Source of the DNA: Chitinispirillaceae bacterium
GTDB lineage: Bacteria > Fibrobacterota > Chitinivibrionia > Chitinivibrionales > Chitinispirillaceae
Direction of reading: 5' to 3'
DNA length: 40,829 bases
Assembly: GCA_016929415.1 (NCBI GenBank)
Contig: JAFGIW010000132.1
Span: 1-40,829, forward strand
This document shows positions 1 through 8,822 of this stretch, piece by piece (positions within the stretch are counted from its first letter, which is position 1; the number at the start of each line of letters is the position of its first letter). The translations under genes and the position numbers were made by a program. The notes under the pieces are model-generated. The model had not been told where the DNA came from and did no database searches. It saw nothing but the letters and a program-made list of their open reading frames with translations.

Positions 1-315
1 GATGTCAAGGAATTCTGCTGGCTTTCCGACTCCCGGACAATCGTCTACACCATGGGGGCGATGACCGACGAGCTGGCGAGGGTGGATGTGGCGAGCTACC
101 GTTTCAGTAAACTCATTCCGGGCGATACGGTCAAAACCTGGCATGAACGCGCCCCCCGGACCATGCAATTCGAAGGAAAGGAACACTTGATTTACGTAAG
201 GTATTATCCCGAAGAGAACGAACGGCAGATTTTCCGGGTCGGGCCCGACGGCTCCGAAAACACCCGCATCGTCAACAGTCCCGGACGGGACTGGCTGGGA
301 GGGATGGCCAAGTGA
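1..315 (+). CDS. C-terminal end of a TolB/WD40-like beta-propeller protein (partial)
   Basis: The frame is open from the first base of the window and ends at TGA 313-315, so only the last 104 residues of a longer protein are present. An internal ATG at 52 is not needed as a start because the frame continues upstream. The fragment shows two propeller-blade-like strands: the pattern W-L-S-D-S-R-T-I-V-Y-T near the edge, and F-R-V-G-P-D-G-S-E-N-T close to the end. Both resemble the PD40/TolB-type repeat, where 'W.pDG..i.f' precedes an 'i..dG.g...' turn. The family suggests a periplasmic or surface propeller, but substrate and exact family cannot be read from this fragment. It is convergent with the tgt-smr operon and is followed by a perfect inverted repeat. 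Confidence 0.6.
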   Translation, partial: DVKEFCWLSDSRTIVYTMGAMTDELARVDVASYRFSKLIPGDTVKTWHERAPRTMQFEGKEHLIYVRYYPEENERQIFRVGPDGSENTRIVNSPGRDWLGGMAK

Positions 316-327
316 GGATTAATAAGC

Positions 328-371
328 GTGAAGTGTGAAAAAAACAAATAATCCGCTTTTTCACACTTCAC
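328..371. terminator. Bidirectional terminator-like inverted repeat
   Basis: A perfect 15-bp inverted repeat (328-342 pairs with 357-371) encloses a 14-nt loop. The stem has an A-run on one arm and a T-run on the other, so it would act as an intrinsic terminator on either strand. It lies between the stop of the propeller gene at 315 and the stop of the convergent smr gene at 381, which is where a shared terminator is expected. Confidence 0.75.
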
Positions 372-380
372 ACCTCCCCC

Positions 381-782
381 CTACCTCACCGCCACCAGCG
401 TCGCTCCCTCGCCCCCGTCACGGATCGTGGCCGTGCGGTAGCTCCGGCACTTCGGCCGCAGGTCGTGCTCGAGCAGGTCGCGCACCAGTTTCTTGAGTAC
501 CGGCCCCTCAGCCGGATCGCTGTGAAGGCCGTAACCGTGGATGACGAGCAGTTCCCGCATGCCGGTTTCCCTGCATCGATCAAGCGCGAAACGCAACTGG
601 CGGGCGGCATCGTCGGAACGCAGCCCGTGCAGATCGAGCACCAGCCGGTGCGGACGGTTCCGCCTTCCTCCACGGGAGGCCGGTTGCCGGGTATCGCCGC
701 TTTCCGCATCCTTGCGATCGACCCCGAATTTCTCGATATGCGCAAGGATCTCATCGGCGTTTCTCATACGTCTGTTTTTCAT
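381..782 (-). CDS. Smr-domain protein
   Basis: This 133-residue protein has a short basic N-terminal part and a C-terminal Smr domain. The signature L-D-L-H-G lies at about residues 49-53 and I-H-G-Y-G at 81-85, followed by a conserved-looking helix (G-P-V-L-K-K-L-V). Smr domains, as in the C-terminus of MutS2, are known as DNA or RNA nicking nucleases. The stand-alone version has no single established role, and recent work links some to ribosome rescue or mRNA cleavage. The start was chosen at the ATG at 782-780 because it overlaps the tgt stop codon in an ATGA arrangement, which implies translational coupling. A start further upstream would lie inside tgt. No signal peptide is visible, so the protein is cytoplasmic. 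Confidence 0.85.
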   Translation of the reverse strand: MKNRRMRNADEILAHIEKFGVDRKDAESGDTRQPASRGGRRNRPHRLVLDLHGLRSDDAARQLRFALDRCRETGMRELLVIHGYGLHSDPAEGPVLKKLVRDLLEHDLRPKCRSYRTATIRDGGEGATLVAVR

Positions 783-1942
783 GGCGAGGCGTCGCTCCCC
801 TTCTTCGACGGCCCGAGCGCGGCGAGCGTCGCCGCTTTCCATTCATTAAAATCGCCGCTTACGATATGCGCGCGGGCCTGTTTCACCAGATCCATATAAT
901 AGTGAACATTATGCAGCGTCAAAAGGCGGATCGCTAGGATCTCCCCGGCCATGTAAAGGTGCCTGATGTACGCCATATCGAAGGTGCGGCAGGCGTAACA
1001 GGAACAGGCGGCATCGAGGGGAAGGCCGAACGCGCGGGTGAACTTCGCGTTGCGCACGTTGATCTTGCCGTGCGCGGTAAACGCCGATCCGTTGCGGCCG
1101 TTGCGGGTGGGAAGCACGCAGTCGAACATGTCAATTCCCCGCCCGATGCAGTGAATGATGTCCTGCGGCTTGCCCACCCCCATCAGGTACCGCGGTTTAT
1201 CGGCGGGAAGCATTTCGGCGGTATAATCGGCCACCTCGTAGGTCGTCCTTATCTTTTCCCCCACCGCAAGCCCGCCGAGCGCATAGCCGGGAAACCCGAT
1301 CGCCGTGATTTCCCGCACGCATCGCTCGCGCAGCGGCCGGATTGTTCCCCCCTGCACGATCCCGAAGAGCGCCTGTGGAAATCCGAAATGCAGCGGCAGT
1401 TCCGAATGTGAAACTGCGCACCGCTTCGCCCAGCGGATGGTCCGGTCGACCGCTTGTTCGATGACAACTGGAGACGCATCCGCCGGCGGGCACTCGTCGA
1501 AGGCCATGATGATATCGGCGCCTAGATTGTGCTGTATCTCCATCACCCGTTCCGGCGAAAAAAGGTGCGTCGATCCGTCGATATGCGATTTGAAAAGCAC
1601 ACCCTCCTCGGTGATTTTCGAAATATCGCGCAGGCTGAACACCTGAAACCCGCCGCTGTCGGTAAGAATCGCTCCGTTCCATCGTTCGAAGCAATGAAGC
1701 CCGCCCGCGTCACGGACAAGTTCACTGCCGGGGCGCAAGTGGAGATGGTAGGTGTTGGCAAGGATGATCGAACAGCCGCATTCAACCAGCTCCGCCGGAG
1801 AGAGTGATTTGACCGTGGCCTGCGTGCCGACCGGCATGAACACGGGGGTTTCGATGACCCCGTGGGGTGTGGAAAAAGTTCCGGCGCGCGCTTTATTGTG
1901 TTGGTCCTGGCGGTGCAGGGTGAATTGAAATGGATGTGTCAC
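779..1942 (-). CDS. tgt: Queuine/preQ1 tRNA-guanine transglycosylase
   Basis: This enzyme exchanges guanine 34 in the anticodon of GUN tRNAs for preQ1, the committed step of queuosine modification in bacteria. The 387-residue length fits the family. The active-site Asp is at D95 in D-S-G-G-F-Q, and the nucleophilic Asp is D274 in F-D-C-V-L-P-T-R. The zinc site is complete: C313, C315, C318 and H344, with the same spacing as in well-studied bacterial enzymes. G-G-L-A-V-G-E near 223-229 is the guanine-binding loop. The gene is the first of a two-gene operon with smr, overlapping by four bases. It is transcribed divergently from rapA, with about 230 bp between the two starts. Confidence in the function is high. 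Confidence 0.97.
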   Translation of the reverse strand: MTHPFQFTLHRQDQHNKARAGTFSTPHGVIETPVFMPVGTQATVKSLSPAELVECGCSIILANTYHLHLRPGSELVRDAGGLHCFERWNGAILTDSGGFQVFSLRDISKITEEGVLFKSHIDGSTHLFSPERVMEIQHNLGADIIMAFDECPPADASPVVIEQAVDRTIRWAKRCAVSHSELPLHFGFPQALFGIVQGGTIRPLRERCVREITAIGFPGYALGGLAVGEKIRTTYEVADYTAEMLPADKPRYLMGVGKPQDIIHCIGRGIDMFDCVLPTRNGRNGSAFTAHGKINVRNAKFTRAFGLPLDAACSCYACRTFDMAYIRHLYMAGEILAIRLLTLHNVHYYMDLVKQARAHIVSGDFNEWKAATLAALGPSKKGSDASP

Positions 1943-2170
1943 GATGAGACAGTTGATCCGTTCCTGAAAAAGTTGATCATTGTGCTAAAAATAAGCTTTC
2001 GGAACACCGGACCGGCAACCAATTCCCCCTTGGATCAGCGAGTCAACGACCACGGCCATAGGCCTCCCACATCCCCCCTTCCGTCTTCCACCTCCCCTGC
2101 CTTTGAACTATCCCTTCCAATAAACCATTTTTCCGGTTCGACGAAGAAGCCATTCCCATCGAGGAACCCG

Positions 2171-4966
2171 ATGAACCGCCGCGACAGCGCATCTCCGAAG
2201 CCTTCCCTCCCCTACTCCGTCGGCCAGCGATGGATCAGTACTTCCGAACCGGAGCTCGGCCTTGGTACTATTACCGCCTGCGCCGACCGCCGGATTGAAA
2301 TTTCCTTCGCGACCCATGCGGAAGTCCGGACCTATGCGTTCGACTCGGCGCCGCTGCAGCGGATTGTTTTCTCTCCCGGAAATACGGTCGAAACCGCCGA
2401 CGGGCACCGCTTTAGTGTCACCGCGGTCGATGAGGACCCGCAAAGCCGCCTCATGACCTATCACTGCGGCATGGTTTCCATTAGTGAAAATATCCTCTCC
2501 GACGCCATCGCCTTCTCCACGCCGCAGCAGCGCCTTGTCGCCGGAATTATCGATGATATCACAGCTTTTTCTTTGCGCAGTGAAATGGTCCGGTACCGGG
2601 CGGAGATCAATTCATCCGCCGTGCGGGGTTTTACCGGCGGAAGGATCGATCTTATCCCGCATCAACTGTATATTGCTCACCGGGCGACAGCCCGTTCAGC
2701 GGTGCGGGCCCTGCTTGCCGATGAGACCGGACTCGGGAAAACGATCGAGGCATGCCTGATACTCCATCGCCTTCTGCTTACCGGACAGGTGACCCGCGCG
2801 CTCATCCTCGTGCCCGATGCACTGGTCCACCAATGGTTCGTGGAACTGCTGCGCCGGTTCAATCTCACCTGCCGCCTGCTCACCGAGGAAGCGTTCGCTG
2901 ATAGCGACACGTCAAGCCCGTTCGACGAAGACCCGCTCTGGATCTGCAGCATTGCGACCATACGCAGGCATCTTTTTATTGCGAATCAGCTCGCCGGTGC
3001 GCAATGGGATATAGTCATTGTCGACGAAGTGCATCATATCGTCTTTCCCGATCCCCTGTTCCTGCTGCTGGAAACGCTCGCCGCCAAAAGCCGTTCAATG
3101 GTGCTTCTGAGCGCCACGCCGGAGCAGTTCGGCCGCGAGGGACATTTCACACGGCTGCGTCTTCTTGATCCCCTTCGCTACCGGGAGACCGAACCTCCCG
3201 AAGCGGAAAGGATGCGCCTGCAGCTCATCGCGTCGTGCATCGAACAGCGGTTGCGCGATGCGGCGGATGAGGTGACGCCGGATACGCCGATCGACCTGAC
3301 CGGCGAACTGCACCGGTTTCTTTCCGAACGGCAATCAGCGGCAAACGGTCAACCCGCCGCGGCGATTCCGCGCACGCTCACCATCGGGCATCTGATCGAT
3401 CTCTTCGGCGCGGGGAGGGCGTACTTCCGCAACACCCGCCGGACGATCAGCGGTTTCCCGAAACGGGTTGTTTCTATCGTTCGGCTTGACTCCGCAACCG
3501 CGGGAGACGTCGATCCGCACGCCGAATGGCTGGCAAAGTTTCTGAAGCAGCATCCCCTCCGCAAGGTGCTCGCCGTCACCTCGACCGTCGAAGCGGCAAC
3601 GGCGATCCGCGACAACGTGCAAAAGATCATCGCCGTCGACGCGGGGCTCTTTCACGAATCGATGACCCTTCTCCAGCGCGACCGCCAGGCGGCGTGGTTC
3701 GCGGAAGAGCACGGCGCGCGGGTGCTTATCTGCAGCGACTCGGGCAGCGAGGGGAGGAATTTCCAGTTCTGCAGCGGCCTGGTGCTGCTCGATCTTCCGT
3801 GGAACCCCGAGCTTCTGGAACAGCGCATCGGGAGGCTCGACCGTATCGGGCAGAAGCATGCCATCACCATACACGTCCCGGTCATCCCCGGTTCACCGGA
3901 AGAGATACTCTGCCGCTGGTACCATGAGGGGGCCGGCGTATTCGAGAAGAATGTCCCGGCGGCGGCAACGGTGTTCGAGGAGATGCGGCCGCGGCTCGAG
4001 CGTCTGAGAGCATCCGGGGCTTTGTCAAAGGTCGGCTCCGACAGCCTCGAACGGATCATTGCCGATACGCAAAAACGTACGGCCGAGCTTACCGCTGAAC
4101 TCTTCGAACAACGCGATTTCCTTCTCGAATCCGCTTCGAATAATCCACGGCGGGCGCGGGCATTGATCGATGCGATAGAGCGCCAATCAAGCGCTGGCCT
4201 CGTCAACGGGATCATGCGTAAACTCTTCGACCACTTCGGCATCAAACTTGAGGAGGCGGGCAGCGGGCGTTTCGCGCTCATCACCGAGTACTGCACCGAC
4301 CTTGCCTTCCCCCTCCCCCGCTCCGAACGGCCGGTTATCACCTATGACCGCACAACCGCCTGCGCGCATGATACCGTAGAGTTCCTCACCATCGACCACC
4401 CGATGGTTACCGGCGCTCTCGATCTCTATCTCTCGTCGCCCCACGGCACGAGCTCCTTTGCACTGTGGGATGACGCGAACGTGACCGAACTGCTGCTCGA
4501 ATCGCTGTACATTGTCGAGTGCATCGCCCCGGCGGAACTCCGGGTTCACCGTTTCTTCAACGCATATCCGCTGCGAATTGTCGTCAACCACCACAAGCGG
4601 CTCGTTACCGATACCTACCCCGCTTCACTTCTCGACGCGCACCTGATAAACGGTCCGGTCCGCAGGCTTGTCAGGCAAAAAAAACTGATCGAAGTTACGT
4701 TCCCCGCGATGCTCGAGTCAAGCGACTCGTTCGCGGATGAACGTATCAAACCTGCAATCAACGACGCCCGCACGGCGATGCACGAGGCATACGCCGCGGT
4801 GCGCAACCGGCTGAGCATCCTGCGATCGCAGGGGGCGCCGGTCTCCGACGGGGAGATCGGACATCTGGCAACCGGGGAACAGGAACTTGACCGCCGCCTC
4901 TCGGCAATCCGGGTCCGACGCGATTCGCTGCGGCTCATCCGGCGCGGAGCGGTGCGGGGGGAGTAA
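2171..4966 (+). CDS. rapA: RNA polymerase-associated ATPase RapA (SNF2 family)
   Basis: This protein matches RapA along its whole length. In gammaproteobacteria RapA binds RNA polymerase and recycles stalled complexes using ATP. The N-terminus (G-Q-R-W-I-S-T) resembles the Tudor-like N-terminal domains of RapA. The helicase core has D-E-T-G-L-G-K-T at 184-191, D-E-V-H at 285-288, S-A-T-P-E-Q in motif III, E-G-R-N-F-Q in motif V, and Q-R-I-G-R-L-D-R-I-G-Q from residue 551. The C-terminal RapA region follows. The start at 2171 is preceded by GAGGA at 2161-2165. The frame is open further upstream but runs antisense into tgt and has no RapA-like sequence there. At 931 residues it is slightly shorter than the 968-residue E. 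coli protein. Confidence 0.93.
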   Translation: MNRRDSASPKPSLPYSVGQRWISTSEPELGLGTITACADRRIEISFATHAEVRTYAFDSAPLQRIVFSPGNTVETADGHRFSVTAVDEDPQSRLMTYHCGMVSISENILSDAIAFSTPQQRLVAGIIDDITAFSLRSEMVRYRAEINSSAVRGFTGGRIDLIPHQLYIAHRATARSAVRALLADETGLGKTIEACLILHRLLLTGQVTRALILVPDALVHQWFVELLRRFNLTCRLLTEEAFADSDTSSPFDEDPLWICSIATIRRHLFIANQLAGAQWDIVIVDEVHHIVFPDPLFLLLETLAAKSRSMVLLSATPEQFGREGHFTRLRLLDPLRYRETEPPEAERMRLQLIASCIEQRLRDAADEVTPDTPIDLTGELHRFLSERQSAANGQPAAAIPRTLTIGHLIDLFGAGRAYFRNTRRTISGFPKRVVSIVRLDSATAGDVDPHAEWLAKFLKQHPLRKVLAVTSTVEAATAIRDNVQKIIAVDAGLFHESMTLLQRDRQAAWFAEEHGARVLICSDSGSEGRNFQFCSGLVLLDLPWNPELLEQRIGRLDRIGQKHAITIHVPVIPGSPEEILCRWYHEGAGVFEKNVPAAATVFEEMRPRLERLRASGALSKVGSDSLERIIADTQKRTAELTAELFEQRDFLLESASNNPRRARALIDAIERQSSAGLVNGIMRKLFDHFGIKLEEAGSGRFALITEYCTDLAFPLPRSERPVITYDRTTACAHDTVEFLTIDHPMVTGALDLYLSSPHGTSSFALWDDANVTELLLESLYIVECIAPAELRVHRFFNAYPLRIVVNHHKRLVTDTYPASLLDAHLINGPVRRLVRQKKLIEVTFPAMLESSDSFADERIKPAINDARTAMHEAYAAVRNRLSILRSQGAPVSDGEIGHLATGEQELDRRLSAIRVRRDSLRLIRRGAVRGE

Positions 4967-5026
4967 CGGCAGGCAGTATATTTGTATGGAATCAACAGCT
5001 GCATAACCATCCTACCGGAGCGCATC

Positions 5027-6136
5027 GTGGCAATAAAATCGAAAGTCGCCGTCCTTTACACACGTCCCGAAACCGTCATCGACGACTACCGCCGTCTCTT
5101 CGACCTTGCCGGGGGAAAGGACGCCCTCCAACCCGGCGTACCGACGATCCTCAAAGACAACATCACCTGGCACTTTCCCATGCCCGGCGCGAATACCACC
5201 CCATGGCAGCTCGAGGGCGCCGTTCTCGCTCTGCAAAACTCAGGCTACACCGAGCTGGTGTGCGTTCAAAACCGGACGGTGGTCACCAATGCGTTCAGGG
5301 GTGAAGACCTCAACGGCTACGTGCCCATCTTCAGGCATTACAACATCCCGGTCCGTTACAACTTCCGCACCAGCGATATGTCGTGGGTGCCCTATCGCCC
5401 GAAAGCGAAAATGCGTGCCCTTGATCACATCTATCCCGAGGGAATCCGCATCCCGAATTATTTCATCGGCAAGAACATCGTCCATCTCCCTACAGTCAAG
5501 ACGCACATGTACACCACCACCACCGGCGCCATGAAAAACGCTTTCGGCGGGCTGCTCGGCAAGTACCGGCATTACACCCACACCTGGATCCACGAAACCC
5601 TGATCGACCTGCTTGCCATCCAGAAAGAGATCCACCCCGGCATATTCGCCGTGATGGACGGCACCACCGCGGGAACCGGCGCCGGGCCGCGCATGGTAAA
5701 GCCAATCGTCAAGAACATCATTTTAGCTTCATCCGATCAGGTCGCCGTTGATGCCGTTGCGGCGAAACTGATGGGATTCGATCCGCTTTCCATCAAATAC
5801 ATCCGTCTGGCCCATGAAGCGGGACTGGGAACCGGCGATCCTCGCGAGACCGAACTTGTCGGCGATGACGTTTCGCATGAAAACTGGCATTTCAAGGTGG
5901 GCTTTAATTCACACAGCTTTCTTGCATGGCTCGCATGGTACGGCCCGACAAAGGCGCTCCAAAAGCTCATTCTGCGTACTCCGTTGGTGATCATACCGAC
6001 CCTCATCGGAGAGATCGAGCAGGACTGTCTCTACTGGCCGCTTAAATACCGGAAAATTGCTGCCCGCTGGCGTCGGGGAACCGAATGGGGAGCGCTGTTC
6101 CGGGAGTACCAAAACAAAGGGTATCTGAGTGCTTGA
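5027..6136 (+). CDS. DUF362 domain-containing protein
   Basis: This 369-residue soluble protein is recognised as DUF362, a family of unknown biochemical function often seen near redox or iron-sulfur genes. Family-like features include the opening strand K-V-A-V-L-Y-T-R-P-E-T, the motif P-T-V-K-T-H-M-Y-T-T-T-T-G-A-M-K-N in the middle, and the segment D-Q-V-A-V-D-A-V-A-A-K-L-M-G-F-D-P-L. No cysteine-rich ferredoxin domain is present, unlike some members. I chose the GTG at 5027 because GGAG lies at 5017-5020 and homologues begin at about this point. An ATG at 4982 would add 15 residues without a clear ribosome-binding site. It follows rapA by 60 bp on the same strand. I do not know the substrate. 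Confidence 0.75.
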   Translation: MAIKSKVAVLYTRPETVIDDYRRLFDLAGGKDALQPGVPTILKDNITWHFPMPGANTTPWQLEGAVLALQNSGYTELVCVQNRTVVTNAFRGEDLNGYVPIFRHYNIPVRYNFRTSDMSWVPYRPKAKMRALDHIYPEGIRIPNYFIGKNIVHLPTVKTHMYTTTTGAMKNAFGGLLGKYRHYTHTWIHETLIDLLAIQKEIHPGIFAVMDGTTAGTGAGPRMVKPIVKNIILASSDQVAVDAVAAKLMGFDPLSIKYIRLAHEAGLGTGDPRETELVGDDVSHENWHFKVGFNSHSFLAWLAWYGPTKALQKLILRTPLVIIPTLIGEIEQDCLYWPLKYRKIAARWRRGTEWGALFREYQNKGYLSA

Positions 6137-6422
6137 TTCCGCAGGGTGGGCATCCGGACCACCCGGAGCGAAATGGGGAAGCTGCAGCCGGAGAAACCTG
6201 CTGTTTATTTTTGCATTTTCGACGGACGTATCTTATCATTAATCATTCAATAAAGCACCTGAACCTTTAGAGCGAGGCAGTGTCACCCTTCAGTGAGGTG
6301 TCGATGGAGCGAGTGCAGCACAGGTGAAGGCATAAAGTGATCCTGACTTGCCGCTACGCTCACGACATTGTCGGCATTGAAGTTTTCATCGAATAATGCA
6401 TTTCAAAAAAGGAAAACCGCAC
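6137..6422. other. Intergenic region without a recognised gene
   Basis: No convincing coding sequence is seen in this stretch. Directly after the DUF362 stop there is a small inverted repeat, GGGTGG at 6144-6149 and CCACCC at 6159-6164. It has no adjacent T-run, so it is only a weak terminator candidate. A second short pair, CCTTCA at 6287-6292 and TGAAGG at 6325-6330, may mark a fragment of a dispersed repeat. The ribosome-binding site of the next gene closes the region. Confidence 0.4.
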
Positions 6423-7277
6423 ATGGAAGGAAGCATCCCCGTCCTGTTCGTTGAAGGAAACTCCCTGGCGGAAGCCTGGGAAAAGTCCCTGATACGCCTC
6501 AATGAGAACGGATGTTCAATTAAAACCGAATACGACAAACCCGACGACCCGCCGAGCAAGGACTGTTCGATGACGATTGTCGTGCACGACCCCCTGGCGG
6601 AGCCGATGATCCATAAAGATCTTCCCGGCGGACTTGACGATCTGCAGGAGTATGTGCTTGAGGTTACCGAAGGCATAAAAGACCACCTCGTTCGAAATGC
6701 AGCGGATGATCCTGGGGACACACGGTGGGAATACACCTATCATCAACGGCTTTTTCAGTATTCGGTCCCCGGAGAAAATGAACGATACGACCAGATCCGC
6801 ATGCTGGCAGATAAGCTCACCGCCACGCCTCACTCCCGACGCGCACAGGCCATCACCTGGAAAGTTTGGGAAGACAACATCTGTTATGATCCCGCCTGTC
6901 TGCAGAGTATCTGGTGCCGGTTGCTGAAACATGAGGACGAATGGTTCCTTAATACCAATGTCAGGTTCCGTTCGAACGACGCATATAAGGCGGCGTTCAT
7001 GAACATGTTCGCGCTGGTCCGGCTTCAGCAGACCATCGCCGGCATGATTGCGCAGAAATCCGGTCTGAAGGTGAAACTGGGAAGGTACGTTCACCAGGCG
7101 GACAGCTATCATCTCTACGGCTCGTATTTCAAGGATTTCGAGGAACGGTTCCTCAAAGCGCTTGCAACAAGGTCGTTCGAAGACCGGACGTACCGTTATG
7201 AAGATGTCAAGTTCCTGATGGATGAATCAATCCCCATGATCCGGGAGAAAGCGGCGGGGATGGGAAGACGGGATTGA
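6423..7277 (+). CDS. Thymidylate synthase family protein, archaeal-like subgroup
   Basis: This 284-residue protein has the thymidylate synthase fold signature in a divergent form. A Cys in D-P-A-C-L-Q (C159) sits where the catalytic nucleophile is expected. R-S-N-D (183-186) matches the phosphate-binding R-S-x-D, and N194 lies eight residues later, as does the dUMP-discriminating Asn of E. coli ThyA. The D-S-Y-H-L-Y motif (H230, Y232) corresponds to the D-A-H-I-Y block. The N-terminal half is unlike standard bacterial ThyA and resembles archaeal-type members. It may methylate or hydroxymethylate a pyrimidine nucleotide; whether dTMP synthesis is its role is inference. The ATG at 6423 is preferred because AAGGA lies at 6409-6413, while the ATG at 6396 has no such site. 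The gene is convergent with ugd. Confidence 0.72.
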   Translation: MEGSIPVLFVEGNSLAEAWEKSLIRLNENGCSIKTEYDKPDDPPSKDCSMTIVVHDPLAEPMIHKDLPGGLDDLQEYVLEVTEGIKDHLVRNAADDPGDTRWEYTYHQRLFQYSVPGENERYDQIRMLADKLTATPHSRRAQAITWKVWEDNICYDPACLQSIWCRLLKHEDEWFLNTNVRFRSNDAYKAAFMNMFALVRLQQTIAGMIAQKSGLKVKLGRYVHQADSYHLYGSYFKDFEERFLKALATRSFEDRTYRYEDVKFLMDESIPMIREKAAGMGRRD

Positions 7278-7300
7278 CCGGAAGCGTATGCATTGCAGCG

Positions 7301-8689
7301 TCAGAAATGCTTGAGCGCCGCCTCTCCCAGCGGAAATACGTTAAACCCCATTTCATGAAGTTCCCGGTGATCAAGGATGTTCCGGCCGTCGAAGATAAAC
7401 GCCGGTTTCTCCATGCCGTCGAATATCCGTTGATAATCGAGGGCTTTGTAGAGTTCCCATTCGGTCATGACGGCAATGGCATGCGCGCCGGCGGCCGCTT
7501 TGTAGGGATCTTCCGTAAAGGTAACCTGCGAGCGGCATCCGGCGAGATCCTTTTCCGCATTCTGCAGAGCCTGGGGATCGGTGATGACCACGTGTGCCTG
7601 CTCCTCCACGAGCTTGCGCGCCACATCGATCGCCGGGGACTCGCGCGTGTCGCCGGTATCGGCCTTGAACGCGAATCCGAACAGGGTGATCCGTTTCCCC
7701 GCGATCGTGTTGAACATGACCCGCAGCATGGTCTGCACGAACCGGCGTTTCTGGTAGTCGTTGATCGCCACGACGCTCTCCCAGTACGTGGCGACCTCGT
7801 GCAGGCCGTAGGTTTCGCAGATGTAGACCAGGTTGAGGATGTCCTTTTTGAAGCAGGAACCGCCGAAGCCCACGCTCGCCCGCAAAAACCGGTTCCCGAT
7901 CCGGCTGTCCATGCCGATCGCCCGCCCCACTTCGTTGACATTCGCTTCAGTCTTCTCGCAGAGCGCGCTGATGCTGTTGATCGACGAGATACGCTGCGCC
8001 AGAAAGGCGTTTGCGGCGAGTTTCGAGAGTTCGGCGCTCCAGACATTGCTGGTCAGAATACGCTCGCGCGGCACCCAGTTTGCGTAAATCTCAACCAGCA
8101 CATCGCGCGCCCCGATCCCCGTTTCGGTCTCATGCGAGCCGATCAATACCCGGTCGGGATGGTCGAGATCGTTCACCGCGGTCCCTTCGGCCAGAAATTC
8201 AGGGTTCGACAGCACCTCGCAATGGATTCCCTTGTCATTTGCGTCCAGGATACGCTCCATCGCACGGGCGGTGCGCACCGGCAGCGTGCTCTTTTCAACG
8301 ATGATCTTGTCGGACTGCGCGACCCGAATGATATCGCGGGCCGTCTTTTCCCAGTACTGCAGATCGGCCGCTTTTCCGGCGCCGGCGCCGAATGTCTTGG
8401 TGGGGGTATTCACCGATACGAAAATCACCTCCGCCTCCCCGATCCCCCGCTCGATTTCCGTGGAAAAGAAAAGGTTACGGCCGCGGGCGATCTTGACAAC
8501 TTCAAGAAGACCGGGCTCATAGATCGGCAATTGATCGGTGTTCCACGCGTCGATACGGCCGGGATTGACGTCGACCACCGTCACCCTGTACTGCGGACAT
8601 CTGGCCGCGATCATCGCCATGGTCGGACCGCCGACGTACCCCGCCCCGATGCAAAGAATGTTCCTTGTAAAACGGGCTTTATTGCTCAT
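7301..8689 (-). CDS. ugd: UDP-glucose 6-dehydrogenase (eukaryote-like type)
   Basis: The enzyme oxidises UDP-glucose to UDP-glucuronate with two NAD+, supplying precursors for surface polysaccharide. The N-terminal Rossmann motif G-A-G-Y-V-G covers residues 15-20. N-P-E-F-L-A-E-G is near 162-169. The catalytic Cys is C279 in [10 protein letters not shown]. The C-terminal nucleotide-binding domain contains [13 protein letters not shown]. The active-site block followed by I-L-N-L-V-Y-I-C and the 462-residue length resemble animal and plant enzymes more than the shorter bacterial Ugd of about 390 residues. The ATG at 8689 is preceded on the minus strand by GAGGAG. The 3' end faces the thymidylate synthase homologue across only 23 bp. 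A G/C-rich palindromic element lies upstream. Confidence 0.95.
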   Translation of the reverse strand: MSNKARFTRNILCIGAGYVGGPTMAMIAARCPQYRVTVVDVNPGRIDAWNTDQLPIYEPGLLEVVKIARGRNLFFSTEIERGIGEAEVIFVSVNTPTKTFGAGAGKAADLQYWEKTARDIIRVAQSDKIIVEKSTLPVRTARAMERILDANDKGIHCEVLSNPEFLAEGTAVNDLDHPDRVLIGSHETETGIGARDVLVEIYANWVPRERILTSNVWSAELSKLAANAFLAQRISSINSISALCEKTEANVNEVGRAIGMDSRIGNRFLRASVGFGGSCFKKDILNLVYICETYGLHEVATYWESVVAINDYQKRRFVQTMLRVMFNTIAGKRITLFGFAFKADTGDTRESPAIDVARKLVEEQAHVVITDPQALQNAEKDLAGCRSQVTFTEDPYKAAAGAHAIAVMTEWELYKALDYQRIFDGMEKPAFIFDGRNILDHRELHEMGFNVFPLGEAALKHF

Positions 8690-8738
8690 TTAAACTTTCT
8701 CCTCGTATCCCCATCCACCCCGTCCCGGCGTTGTTTTA

Positions 8739-8776
8739 CCCCCTCCCCCGTTAACGGGGGAAGGCTGGGGATGGGG
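8739..8776. repeat. G/C-rich palindromic intergenic element
   Basis: The centre is a perfect 16-bp palindrome (8745-8760, C5-G-TTAA-C-G5) with C-rich and G-rich flanks of the form CCCCCTC and GGAAGGCTGGGGATGGGGG. Elements with this general look are common as dispersed intergenic repeats in many bacterial genomes. Only this one copy was seen in the window, so repeat status is inferred from composition. Confidence 0.45.
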
Positions 8777-8822
8777 GCGAATGGTCATCTCTATCGAATA
8801 GCAAATATACCATGATTCTCCC

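Noticed and set aside
1862-2170. An N-terminal extension of RapA by 103 residues
   Set aside because: The frame is open but overlaps tgt antisense, lacks RapA similarity, and a GAGGA site supports the ATG at 2171.
7274-8815. A 513-codon open frame on the plus strand
   Set aside because: It is antisense to ugd along its length and has no recognisable motifs. The minus-strand product has every UGDH hallmark.
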